This document shows, piece after piece, positions 47,289 through 57,275 of a stretch of 64,000 nucleotides of DNA. Under the pieces are notes generated by a model. The model saw only the letters and a list, made by a program, of their open reading frames with translations, was not told where the DNA came from and did not search any database. This stretch comes from Linderina pennispora. Taxonomy: Eukaryota > Kickxellomycota > Kickxellomycetes > Kickxellales > Kickxellaceae. The translations under genes were made by a program, and so were the position numbers. The first letter of the stretch is position 1. Each line of letters begins with the position of its first letter. Location of the stretch: positions 124,001 through 188,000 of the forward strand of contig NW_024468264.1 of the NCBI RefSeq assembly GCF_002104995.1, in the 5' to 3' direction.

Positions 47289-48956
47289 CTATTTGATGTT
47301 GTAGAGGCCAATGACATCGGCGTCAGCAGCGCCCTTCGCCTTGGCATCGTCCGAGCGCTGCTGCTCGAGGTTGTCCAGATACTCCTTGGTGACGTCGTTG
47401 GTGACATACTTGCCATCAAACACCGACGTGTCAAAGTTCTTGATCCGCGGGTTGAACTGGCGGCATGACGCAACCAGATCATCCAGGTCCTGGAAGAACA
47501 CGCGATCAGCGCCCAGCACGGACGCAACCTCCGAATCGTCGCGGTCGGCAGCCACCAGCTCCTTCATCGACGGCATGTCAATGCCGTAGACGTTCGGGTG
47601 GCGGATGGCGGGTGCAGCCGACGCAAAGTACACCTTGCGCGCGCCCACATCGCGCGCCATCTGGATGATCTCCTGCGACGTGGTGCCGCGCACAATTGAG
47701 TCGTCGACCAGCAGCACGTTGAGGTCCTTGAACTCAGTGGCCATCGCGTTGAGCTTGCGCCGCACGTTCTTGCGCCGCATCTCCTGTCCAGGCATGATGA
47801 ACGTGCGTCCCACGTACCGGTTCTTGTTGAAGCCCTCGCGGTACGGCAGACCCAGCTCGTGCGAGAGCTGCAGCGCTGCGGCTCGGCTCGTGTCTGGCAC
47901 TGGGATCACCACGTCGATGTCCATGGTATCGCCCATCTCGGCGCGGATCTTGTGCGCCAGCTTGACGCCCATGTCCAGCCGCGCGTTGTAGACGGGGATG
48001 CTGTCGATGGTCGAGTCGGGACGCGCAAAGTACACATACTCGAAGATGCACGGGGCGATGACCTCCTCCACTACCAGCCGGCGCCGCGTCACTGCAAACT
48101 TGGACACGATGATGACTTCGCCAGGCTGCACGTCCTCGACGTCGGTAAAGTCCAGCGCGTCGAGCACCACACTCTCCGACGCAAACATGTAGTCGTACCC
48201 CTTGCCCGACGACGACTTGCGCCGCCCAAACACCAGCGGCCGGATTCCGTGCGGATCGCGGAACCCAATGATGCCGAATCCCGCCAGCATCGCCGTCACC
48301 GCATACGCTCCGCGGCATTCCTTGTACAGACCCTGGATCGCCGTGAAGATGTCCTGCTCGTTGATGCGGAACTTGCCCGTGCGCTGCAGGTTGTTGGCGA
48401 AGATGTTGAGCAGCAGCTCGCTGTCCGAGTCCGTGTTGATGTGCCGGTGCGCGTCGTAGTCGAGGTAGTGCCGCAGCTCGCTGTGGTTCGTCAGGTTGCC
48501 GTTGTGCCCGACCACAATGCCGTACGGGCTGTTCACGTAGAACGGCTGCGCCTCCGAGTCCGCCGGAGTCCCGGCCGTTGGGTACCGCACTAATCAGGGT
48601 GTTAGCAAATCCTAATCGCTTGCCATATTTCGCGATGATTTTTAATACCTACCATGCGCTACACCCATGTATCCGCTGAGCGCCATGAGGCGCTGCGGCG
48701 TAAACACGTCGCGCACCATGCCATTGCCCTTGCACTGGTACAGCCGGCCCTTGTGTCCGCACGTAACGATGCCCGCTGCATCCTACAGATCAATTCACTC
48801 TTTGTTAGGCCGATCTTGCGGGTAGCATTGTTGGATCAAGAACCCTTCATGGTAGCTTACCTGACCGCGATGCTGCAAGAGACCCAGACTCTCATGCAGC
48901 TCGGTGACCGCCGCCTGGTGCGGGTCGGCAAGAAGTAGAGCAGAAATACCACACAT
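47289..48956 (-). CDS. ADE4: amidophosphoribosyltransferase
   Basis: First committed step of purine synthesis: PRPP plus glutamine to phosphoribosylamine. Exons 48956-48861 (32 codons), 48782-48653, 48589-47289; donors GTAAGC and GTAGGT, acceptors TAG. The protein begins MCGISALLL, so Cys2 is the N-terminal glutaminase nucleophile with no propeptide. Class II glutaminase motifs are RGQDAAGI and GHNGNLTN. The phosphoribosyltransferase half has the PRPP loop VLLVDDSIVRGTTS and RNRYVGRTFI-like block (NKNRYVGRTFIMPGQ). 508 aa, as in yeast Ade4 (510). Clean frame. Confidence 0.96.
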
Positions 48957-49739
48957 TACTTTATCTATTGCTTTTCCAGTTGCTACTAGCTCTACGAGGA
49001 ATAGAGTGAAGGTGCTAAAACGTAGTAGTGGATCAAAATAACTGAAGCGAACGCTTAAAAAGAGAAAAGGAAAAAGTCCTTTATGCCGCCTGGACCTGCC
49101 AGATAATCGAGCGCTGTGATAAACCCACTCTTGACTCGGAGCCGTGGTAGCATGCACGCTGACTGGTCCGCGCCTTTTTATTTTGGGGGTGGGAAGCGCC
49201 GATCGCTGGGCACAGTGATTGCAATTAGCGATATCAGCTGTGATTACCGCTGACTCCCAAGCGATCAGGGGTCTCAGCCGATCCAAAGACCAGGCAAGTC
49301 GGTGGCCAGGAAGGTGCCGTGATGCCCTGGAGGCGATGTGCTGCAGAGGCATATCCGCCACTAACCAAAGGCGCAAAATGTGGATTTGGAAACACTATTG
49401 TGCGCACAGCAAGCAGTATCACTGACGGCCTTTTGTGTCGTCATCTGCACGATCCGATTTTTTGTAGCTCAGCAAAGGCGTGACCATGCCTTTCAAGATG
49501 TCCCTGCTACATGGAACTTGGGTGCTGACGCAACCATTGGAGGTTCTCTTGAGCCACTAGTGTCTGTCGCTATTGTTTATGTTCTCGGTCGCCTAATCGG
49601 TATGCACTTGGTATCATTCGGTATCTTGCGCTTATTGCAGGATTGTCGTGTCACACAAACTAGGAACAAGTACCCAACATCAATTCTTACAGCTACGTCC
49701 ACATACACGAATACATGCTAGTGTTCCCTAACTCTGCGC
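48957..49739. other. intergenic upstream of ADE4
   Basis: About 780 bases, ADE4 promoter side. A plus-strand frame 49380-49721 (113 codons) has a hydrophobic start but no motif and I do not support it as a gene. Confidence 0.35.
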
Positions 49740-50040
49740 TGGTTGCTACGAAAGCCATGCATCCTGCCCTCCTGACAGGAGCTACTCATGGAAAATATTA
49801 ACTGGATAGACTAGCTAACACCATCCCACTCGACCCCTCTTGACTCATCTGACTCTGGCATACTCTCGATGGCTTGATGTGAGTATCTTCACCTTCTGCC
49901 GTGCTCCTAGTTCCTGCCTTCGATACCAGCTTGTTCAGATGTAGGATGGCCATGTTTTATATTCGGATGTCCTCCTTAGTATGGTGAGGATGATGGTAGG
50001 GAAATTGAGTGTAATGTTAATAAGAAATGAAGCTAGAACA
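49740..50040 (-). repeat. dispersed repeat, copy A
   Basis: Read on the minus strand, this block aligns with the plus strand of about 59190-59440. Landmarks shared exactly or nearly so are CATCCTACATCTGAA, GATGGTGTTAGCTAG and TAATATTTTCCATGAG. Identity by eye is roughly 80-85 percent. It may extend further toward 50200 but I could not follow it. Element type unknown; no reverse transcriptase or transposase frame is visible inside. Confidence 0.8.
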
Positions 50041-50259
50041 CAAACCTCAATCAAGAGGGATATTGCACAGCTGTATCTTGCTAGGGCGTTGTGCGAATAC
50101 AATAAAGCCTCATTCGGCTGCTTCTTATCAGTTGGTATCACCTTTTATTTCCAAGCACAAAAGGAATGGTACCTTGATGGTCTTGTCAACGGCGAATTCA
50201 AAATCAAGCCTTTCTAGGATCTCAAATGAACACACATCATCGACCATTTCAGATATATA

Positions 50260-50493
50260 TCAGGATGTTTTCCCGCTAATTTGTAGCAGAGTGAAAATTT
50301 GTAGACGGCATGTGTGAATAGGAGACGAATCGTCTCGCTGGCAGATGTGCTGAGCATTGATAGAAAGCGGGGTGAGGCTATCACGGAAGTTGTCGATGCC
50401 AAGACGTATTGGAATATGTAGCCAGGCAGCTTTGAGCTGATGGACTTTGTCCAAGAGCGTGTAATCTTCAAAAGGGCGACGCGCGGCGCTCAT
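50260..50493 (-). CDS. short hypothetical protein, possibly truncated by the repeat
   Basis: Not recognised. ATG at 50493 in good context (AAACTATGAGC), 77 aa: MSAARRPFEDYTLLDKVHQL then AAWLHIPIRLGIDN. It is read divergently from TPI1 with 450 bases between starts. The frame stops soon after, about 220 bases before the dispersed repeat copy A. The N-terminus looks like a real protein start. Either more exons exist, or the gene was cut short. Low confidence. Confidence 0.3.
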   Translation of the reverse strand: MSAARRPFEDYTLLDKVHQLKAAWLHIPIRLGIDNFRDSLTPLSINAQHICQRDDSSPIHTCRLQIFTLLQISGKTS

Positions 50494-50944
50494 AGTTTCT
50501 CTTCCCTTTTCTGTTCATTAGTTTAGTAATTCGATTCCCTTAGGAACAAACCACAGAAAACCCCTCGCCACTACATGGCTGCGCTATATATCGCAACACT
50601 GAGACGACTCGTGGATCTGGGCAATATATCCTAACAGCCGACATAGCTGCTGGTGCTAAAATATCCTTAAGCCGGCTCAAGAGCCGAGCCAGTGCGTGAG
50701 GGAAAAACAGCGCCCCAAAAATTCGATTGCATGTCATCTCCTGCGCGCCCCATCTGTGCGCACAAGTGGGATGAGGGGGTCTGGGTGGGACATGGCTCGC
50801 GTCGAACCCAGATCGGGGGGTATAAAGCAGCACAAAAGCAGCAGCTACTTCTTTCCTCTTGCTTCCTCATAATCACTTTCTTTCTCCCTCTTTTTACAGA
50901 AACACCCTCGCGTTCACCGCATCAGCAGCAACAGCAAATCAACA
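50494..50944 (+). promoter_or_regulatory. TPI1 promoter
   Basis: A TATAAAG box at about 50821-50827 lies about 120 bases upstream of the TPI1 ATG. It is followed by a C/T-rich tract (50847-50898) ending TTTTTACAG, which could also be a 5' UTR intron acceptor. Layout typical of highly expressed fungal glycolytic genes. Confidence 0.6.
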
Positions 50945-51810
50945 ATGGCTCGTACTTTCTGGGTTGGTGGTAAGTGTCCTTTGGACATGGAGCAGGGCTC
51001 CGCCATGGTTGCCAGATCGGCACCGGAGCCATTGGGCCCACACAGCAGCGTGCATGGCACTAATCGCGTGTTGGTGATTGCGTAGGTAACTTTAAGATGA
51101 ACGGCAACTCGGCCAGCCTCAAGGAGCTCGTCGCCTCGTTCAACGCCGCGGAGGCTGACAAGAACGTCGAGGTTGTCCTCGCTGCTCCCTTCGTCTACGT
51201 TCCCCTGGTTGCGTCGTCGCTGCGCTCTGACTGGGCTGTTGCTGGCGAGAACTGCTACGTCAAGGCTTCGGGTGCCTTCACCGGTGAGGTGAGCCCCGAG
51301 ATGCTCAAGGACGTCGGTGCCAAGTGGGTCATCCTGGGCCACTCGGAGCGCCGCAACATCCTTGGTGAGTCGGACGAGTTCACTGCTGAGAAGACCGTCA
51401 AGGCCCTGGAGGCTGGCCTCAAGGTGTCGCTGTGCGTCGGTGAGCTGCTCGAGGAGCGCGAGGCCGGTATCACGCAGAGCGTTGTCGAGCGCCAGCTGGA
51501 CGCTGTCGTCAAGGCCGTCAAGGAGGAGGACTGGGCCAACATCGTCATTGCCTACGAGCCCGTGTGGGCCATCGGTACCGGCAAGGTTGCTACCCCCGAG
51601 CAGGCGCAGGAGGTCCACGCCAACATCCGCAAGTACCTCCAGAAGGCCGTGTCGGCTAAGGTCGCCGAGGAGACCCGCATCGTGTACGGTGGCTCGGTCA
51701 GCCCGTCCAACTGCGTCGAGGCCGCCAAGCAGGCTGACGTCGACGGCTTCCTGGTCGGCGGTGCTTCGCTCAAGCCCGAGTTTGTCAAGATCGTCAACGC
51801 CACTCAGTAA
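50945..51810 (+). CDS. TPI1: triosephosphate isomerase
   Basis: Glycolysis: interconverts dihydroxyacetone phosphate and glyceraldehyde 3-phosphate. Exon 1 is 25 nt (50945-50969, MARTFWVG), intron 50970-51085 (GTAAGT...CGTAG), exon 2 51086-51810. Catalytic residues are visible: Lys in GGNFKMNG, His in LGHSERRN, Glu in [11 protein letters not shown], and the phosphate loop YGGSVSPSN. 249 aa, exactly the family length. Codon usage is strongly C-ending, as expected for high expression. Clean frame. Confidence 0.98.
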
Positions 51811-51870
51811 ATAGCTCATGGGCTTCTCGCCCCTCGCGCAGGCGTCTTGGATAAAATATATATTCGTTCT

Positions 51871-52578
51871 CTACTTCTTGCGGGCATTCCTGCTCCCAAC
51901 CCTGCGCTTCTTGAACAGCCCGGAAGCACCCGCAGCTGCATCATTATCAGCTGCATGCGCGCCATTACTGTCACTGCCGCGCAGGAGCAACGTCTTCTCG
52001 GCGACCTCGAATGCCTCGGGATTGCCGACATCCTCGTCGTCCAGCCATTCGGAGCCGCGCAGCTGGTTCAAGGGTTTTTGGGATGCGGGTTCATCGGCAG
52101 CGGGTGTGGCAGCTCCCCCATCAGCTGCAGTGTGGGATGACCTGGTCCCACCAGCAGATTCGTCCTCTTCTTCCCCGACGACTTCCCAACCGCCGACCAG
52201 CCCAATATCGGCCGGCCGACTGTCCACTGCGGGTTCCTTCTGCTTCTCTGTCGGTTCTGCTTCCTCCACCGGCTCGGGTGGGGCTGGTGGCAGCTTTGCG
52301 GCTGGCTGGCTGGCTGTGGTGGACCCAACGTCCTTGCTGTATGCATCGCTGGCGGCCTGCTCGATCTTGTCAAGCTGCCTCTGCAGGGCAGATTCGGCTT
52401 TGGCAGCGGTCTCGGCGGTCTCGTCAATGTTGCGCAGGTACCGCTGCACGTTCTCTTTGTGCTTGACGCCCGATTCGTGGATGCGGCGGCTCGAGCTGTT
52501 GTCGTGGACAAATATGCTGCAGTACCGGCACCAGTACTTGGTGTTGCGGTCCCAGGGTGCCTTGCGCTTTTGCGACAT
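51871..52578 (-). CDS. matrin/U1-type zinc-finger protein (WBP4-like, no WW domain seen)
   Basis: Probably a spliceosome-associated protein. 235 aa, start at 52578 (MSQKRKAPWDRNTKYWCRYC). An N-terminal matrin-type C2H2 finger (WCRYCSIFVHDN...RRIHESGVKHKENVQ, aa 17-45) is the same type as in WBP4/FBP21 and U1C. Then a helical stretch (AKAESALQRQLDKIEQAASDAY), an acidic and Pro-rich disordered middle, and a basic tail (LFKKRRVGSRNARKK) that could act as nuclear localisation signal. The WW domains of metazoan WBP4 are absent. It is convergent with TPI1, stops 60 bases apart. Confidence 0.8.
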   Translation of the reverse strand: MSQKRKAPWDRNTKYWCRYCSIFVHDNSSSRRIHESGVKHKENVQRYLRNIDETAETAAKAESALQRQLDKIEQAASDAYSKDVGSTTASQPAAKLPPAPPEPVEEAEPTEKQKEPAVDSRPADIGLVGGWEVVGEEEDESAGGTRSSHTAADGGAATPAADEPASQKPLNQLRGSEWLDDEDVGNPEAFEVAEKTLLLRGSDSNGAHAADNDAAAGASGLFKKRRVGSRNARKK

Positions 52579-52892
52579 GATCAATGCGAGGAAAGGGAGG
52601 CTACGGTCTATCTAGCTGTGGACAGGGAAAAATTAGCCCGCGTCGCCTGAACGGCCTTCCCTAGGTTACCACTCGGACATGGGCTTGAATCTGTATGGGC
52701 ACTGGAAAGGGGGAGCCGCGGCTCAGTGCGGATGGGCTGGATTTTAGCCAGCGCTTGTGATAGCACGCATGTTGGCTCCCTCCCCGCTCTGAAATCTCCG
52801 CACACGTTTCCGCATACACTTATTTTATTGTTTTACTATCTCAAATCGCCAACACCGAATTAGACGGAGGACGCGACCAATTCCCGAAAAGA
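52579..52892. promoter_or_regulatory. bidirectional promoter, zinc-finger gene / DAO gene
   Basis: A 314-base gap between two divergent starts, so both promoters must lie here. No clear TATA element recognised. Confidence 0.45.
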
Positions 52893-54363
52893 ATGAGCAA
52901 CAGCAACGAGACAATAGTGATCGTGGGCGGCGGCATCGTCGGCGTCTCGACCGCCTTCTTCACAGTAAAGTCGCTGGCCGAGAAGTACCCAGCCGAGCAG
53001 CGGCCGAGCGTGGTGCTGCTGGAGCAGTGCGAGCCCGGATGCAGCGCCTCGGGCAAAGTCGGGGGGTTTCCTGGCGCGGCACTGGTCAGACGGCACGGAC
53101 ACCGAGCAACTGGCCGAGTTCGGGTACGATCTGCACGCGAAGCTAGCGCGCGAGTACAACGGACCCGAACGCTGGGGGTACCGGCCGCTGGACACATATT
53201 GCGCCGAGATCGACCGGATCCCGGTGACGCCGGCGAAGCAGCACAAGACCACCAACAAGCGCACCGAGGCCGAGAATATGGTGACCTCTATTGAGGTTAT
53301 TGCCGCCAAGCCGCAGCAGTCGCTGGTCGCCACGCCAATGCACTACTCCGGACCGCCGTCGCCAGGCGAGGAGCACCAGGACCGCACGCACTCGTCTATT
53401 ACAGGTGCCAGCTGAGGTCGAGGCCGTCAAGGTCGTTCGACAACGCCTGCGTGCCGTGGCTCAAGTCCCGATATCCTGACGCGGCTGCGGCAGGTCGGCA
53501 ATATGGCAAACACCGCGCAAGTCGATCCGCTCAAGCTGACACGCACGCTGCTGAGCGAGGCCAAGGCGCTGGGGCTGCAGATTGTCAAGGCCAAGGTTAT
53601 CGATGTCGAGGAGCCCGGATACCGCCCGCCCATCCTCGAGTTCCCCATCAGCAGCCAGAGCCGTCTGGCCACCGACGAGTTCTCGATCGTCGAGCCCGCC
53701 AATACACCGGACTCGACGCGCCGTGCCTCGGTTGTCAAGCCGTATCTGGTCAAGGTTGACCAGGGTGAGGACATCCCCGCGGACAAGATCGTTGTTGCGT
53801 GCGGCGCCTGGGTCACCTCGTGCCTGCGCTGGCAGGCCTTCCGCGAGGTATCTGCCAGCCAGATCCCGATCCAGGGCCTGCGCGCCCACTATCTGATCGC
53901 CAAGCCCTCGGAGCCACTGCCAGCCCAGGCTGTGTTTGCCGAGATCAACGGCACCGTGTACAACGGGGAGGACGCAATCGAGATCTATTCGCGCATGGAC
54001 GGATCGGTGTTTGTGTGCGGCGAGGCCCTCGACGACCCCGAGATGCCGCCCCACAATCCCTTCGAGCCCGTGTGGAGCAAGCGCGCAACCAACCGCCTCA
54101 AGCAGATCGTCAACGACGTTAGCCCGTCGCTGAGCTTTGATGTCATCAACTACGGCCTCGCCTGCCACCTGCCTGTGCATGCCAAGGGCATTCCCGTCAT
54201 CTCGCCTGTGCCCGACGCCAAGGGCCTGTTCATTGCCGCCGGCCACGGGTGCTGGGGTATCCTCAACGGTCCGGCCACCGGCCTGGCCATGTCCGAGCTG
54301 CTGGTTGATGGCAAGTGCACCACCCTGGATCTGACAAACTTTAGGCTCAACCGGTGGTACTAA
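52893..54363 (+). CDS. DAO-family FAD-dependent oxidoreductase (Tda3-like); several frame breaks
   Basis: FAD amine or amino-acid oxidase fold. Start at 52893 (MSNSNETIVIVGGGIVGVST), with the Rossmann GGGIVG dinucleotide motif and CSASGKVGGFLARHW. The long 3' frame from about 53470 has NTAQVDPLKLTRTLL, DKIVVACGAWVTS, and the C-terminal FAD segment GHGCWGILNGPATG. Breaks near 53066, 53411, 53436 and 53469 are each one extra base. Restored length is about 489 aa. The TAQVDP/GHxxWGILNGPATG pattern resembles yeast Tda3 and S. pombe relatives linked to endosomal transport; an enzymatic substrate is not inferable. Confidence 0.85.
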
Positions 54364-54460
54364 GCCCTGCACTTTCTTCCAGTCTCCCATGAACGAGGGC
54401 TTTCTATATTTTTGAACCACTAAAATGAAAAACCCACACCCCACTTTCCCCTTCCCCTTT

Positions 54461-55919
54461 CTATCGTCTGTTGCGGCTGTCGCCCAGCCCGCCGCCAATG
54501 TTGCCGTATCGCGCCTGGATTTCGCTGCGTATATTGTACGCCTGGTTAATGACCTACACATCGCGGAAAATGATCAGCAGAGCATAAAACTCATGCACTG
54601 TGCACATCCACTGGTGACACAGGCGGACATATAACGTACCTGGCTGATGTTCATCTGGGGCAGACGTAGAAGCACCGAGCGGATCTCGGATTGCTCCAGA
54701 TCTTCAAGCGAATCCTTGAGATGTTTCAGAATGGCTATAGTCCGAGACAAAATGGTCAAATTAGTAAGCTTGACAGCAGAACGTGCCACCCTTCATACAT
54801 ATCACTTCCCCCCGCAGCAACAGCAGCACCATACCTAAGCAAACAAACGGGTGGAACTCGACAAAGTCGGGCATCGAAAAGTACACATCCCACAGCCTCA
54901 GCAAGCTGCGCGTCGGCATCTCCTTGGCCAAAAGATAGCGCAGCCACGACGACGCCCACTCGCTGACATCCACATCCTCCTCTTCAAAGTAATTGTACAG
55001 CTCCGGCATCATCGTGCGGAAGTACGACAGGAACAGTGCCACCCGCTTGTTAATGTTGTTGTCAAGCGCCGACTCGTATATGACGTCCGCCAATCGCTCG
55101 AATCCGCTGTAGACGTCGCATTCGTCCTGCATAGTGGCCACAAAGGGCGCACACACTTGCACCAGGGCCGGCGAGTAGTCGACATGGTTGTTGCAGTTGA
55201 TGTACGCGCAGATAACCGCCTCGAATACCGCCGGCGCCGAGTGCGGATCCACCAGCGCGTCCTTTTTTGTCCGCATCAGGTACCGGTTCACCTCCCCACG
55301 CACCCGCTTGCTGACATCGACGTTCTCCTTGTCGATTTCCTGGTACCCCTCGAGCCGCGCCTTGCGCTGTGTGAATTCATTGGCTACATGCATGTTCACC
55401 GCTTGTTAGATGCAAGTATCTTTGCCAGATCCAATCTGGTGGCAACACAATGTGCGCGGGATCTGAGTTGCCTCCCACCGCCCTCTTGTTTTACTGCCAT
55501 TTACAGACGCATGGGCCCTCTGCTGCTTCCATGTCCGCTACTACTTACATCTATCCGACTTTTCGACGCCAAGCAAGTACTTCCACACCTGCTACAGAGA
55601 GAAAAAGCAGATTCCACCATTGAGTTGTCAGCTTCCAGCTAATGTGGGGGACTGCCCAAGCAAACACGCAATGCTCGCAGGCCACAAGAAAGACCCAGGG
55701 ATGTGGTCCACAGAGGGGAGAGGAGGCACTTACACCACGGAGGTCGTCGGGAATGCCGTGCCGGGCGTACTTGCGCAGCTTGTTGACGTCAATAAACACC
55801 TCTGACTCTAGCACCTCGTCATAGTCGACCCGCTGCTGTGTGTTGGTGACCTGCGTCGGCGATGCCCGCCGTCTTGTCGGACTGCCGCTACCCGACGAAT
55901 GCACTGGACTTGTGGCCAT
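54461..55919 (-). CDS. TBC (Rab-GAP) domain protein, catalytic fingers apparently absent
   Basis: Five exons: 55919-55734, 55588-55549 (40 nt), 55383-54835, 54734-54640, 54553-54461, all with GT-AG ends and consistent phase; 320 aa. A short Ser-rich N-terminus is followed by a TBC fold: RKYARHGIPDDLRG, VWKYLLGVEKSD, ALFLSYFRTMMPELYNYFEEE, WASSWLRYLLAKEMP, LLRLWDVYFS and FHPFVCLAILKHLK. Where active TBC proteins carry IxxDxxR and YxQG, this one reads VSKRVRGEVNRYL and VDYSPALVQV, so the arginine and glutamine fingers are not evident. It could be a pseudo-GAP or a divergent subfamily. Confidence 0.85.
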
Positions 55920-56518
55920 TCTTTTGGAAATGCAACAGACAAAAGTGTGGGAGAAAAATTGAAATATTAGACAAGCTGAACCGTGCGCCGAAAGAAACAA
56001 GAAAGCGAAGGGGAGGGGTGGTTAAGGGGGGCAGAGCACAGAAAGGTGGCGGTGGGCGGAGGAAAAAATTGGCTGGCAAGCCAGTATTTTTTATTTAAAA
56101 CAGCTGTGCAGATTCGATGGCAAGCGATATCGCACTGTTCGAAGCGATCGCTAGCAGGCATGACCAGACCCAACAGAAACCCCGCCGCTTATAATAAGGT
56201 GCTGGTCAGTGACTGGATCCCAATGACCGATCCCTTGTCGCAAAATAGCCGATCGATGCGGTTCACGGCTCAATAGTCTATATCGGGGCATATGAAGCCA
56301 GAGCGCCCGTCTGTGCGATAAGCCCAGGAGTCTAGCACGTGTAGTGGATACTTCTCGGAACCATCTGCGCTCTGCATACGTCTGGGCGAATCCCTCGGCC
56401 ATAAGCTTACCCAACTCTGCACGTTCTCATGGAAACTCCTGCCCGAGTTCCCGGGTCACATAGGACCAGTGCGCATATTTTTTTCTCACACTCCTCCCCT
56501 GAGTCCTCCCCTCGCACA
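55920..56518. promoter_or_regulatory. divergent intergenic region TBC gene / IMP2
   Basis: About 600 bases between divergent starts. The TBC side (55970-56095) is purine-rich. No gene seen. Confidence 0.4.
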
Positions 56519-57070
56519 ATGTCCGCTCCCTCCGCAACCCGCATGTACTGGCGCCGAATCGCCGCCGGAACCCTGGCGTCCATCCCCGTTATAATATTCG
56601 CCAGCGACAACATCGCCTCCCTGCAGATGATCACAGGCCGCTCCATGCAGCCAGCGCTGAATCCCGACAGCAACCGGCTCTGGCGCGACGTCGTTTTGGT
56701 TGACAAAATGGTGCGCGGCCAGATGAGCTACCAGCGACTGAGGCGTGGCGACGTCGTCACCTTCTATTCACCGTTCAACCCAGATCTCCTGCTGGTCAAG
56801 CGCATTATCGCAATGCCCCACGACTGCGTGGTGCCGCTGGGCCGTGAAAATTCGTTTGTGCGAGTCCCCAAGGGGCATTGCTGGGTTGAAGGCGACGAGT
56901 CCTTCCACAGTGGCGACAGCAATTCCTTTGGGCCCATTCCGCTGGCTCTGGTCAAGGGCAAAGCTACCAGGGTAGTGTGGCCACCGCAGAGGTTTGGGAC
57001 GGGTCTGTCTGGGATGCCCGAGTGGAAGCTGAAGCGTGTATTTGCCAATGGCGTCACAAAGTTGGGGTGA
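56519..57070 (+). CDS. IMP2: mitochondrial inner membrane protease subunit 2
   Basis: Signal-peptidase-like serine protease that cleaves intermembrane-space sorting signals, partner of Imp1. 183 aa, one exon. The ATG at 56519 (MSAPSATRMYWRRIAAGTLA) is preferred over an in-frame one at 56429 because it puts the TM segment (SIPVIIFASD) near the N-terminus as in the family. Catalytic Ser is in GRSMQPALNP (Ser42) and Lys in LLVKRIIAMP (Lys94), the S26 Ser/Lys dyad; box E reads VEGDESFHSGDSNSFGPIP. Size agrees with yeast Imp2 (177 aa). Confidence 0.93.
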   Translation: MSAPSATRMYWRRIAAGTLASIPVIIFASDNIASLQMITGRSMQPALNPDSNRLWRDVVLVDKMVRGQMSYQRLRRGDVVTFYSPFNPDLLLVKRIIAMPHDCVVPLGRENSFVRVPKGHCWVEGDESFHSGDSNSFGPIPLALVKGKATRVVWPPQRFGTGLSGMPEWKLKRVFANGVTKLG

Positions 57071-57275
57071 GAAATACCAGAGTGCCAGGTAGATGTGCAT
57101 TCTCCAGTTCTTCAAAACGCTCCAGAAAAAGAGAAGGCGATTCAGAGCTTGCTTCTCTTTTACTCTAATCAATACTATTGCAATACATTGCACGCCATTC
57201 GATGGGTGTCATGGTCCTGCTGTCACATATCTAAATACCACCGGTATTGATGCACTTCAACACAAACTTCGCTGT

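Noticed and set aside
49380..49721. 113-codon plus-strand frame with hydrophobic segments
   Set aside because: No motif, low-GC intergenic context, no splice or promoter support.
53461..54561. 366-codon minus-strand frame
   Set aside because: Antisense of the DAO-family enzyme, a by-product of GC-rich third positions.
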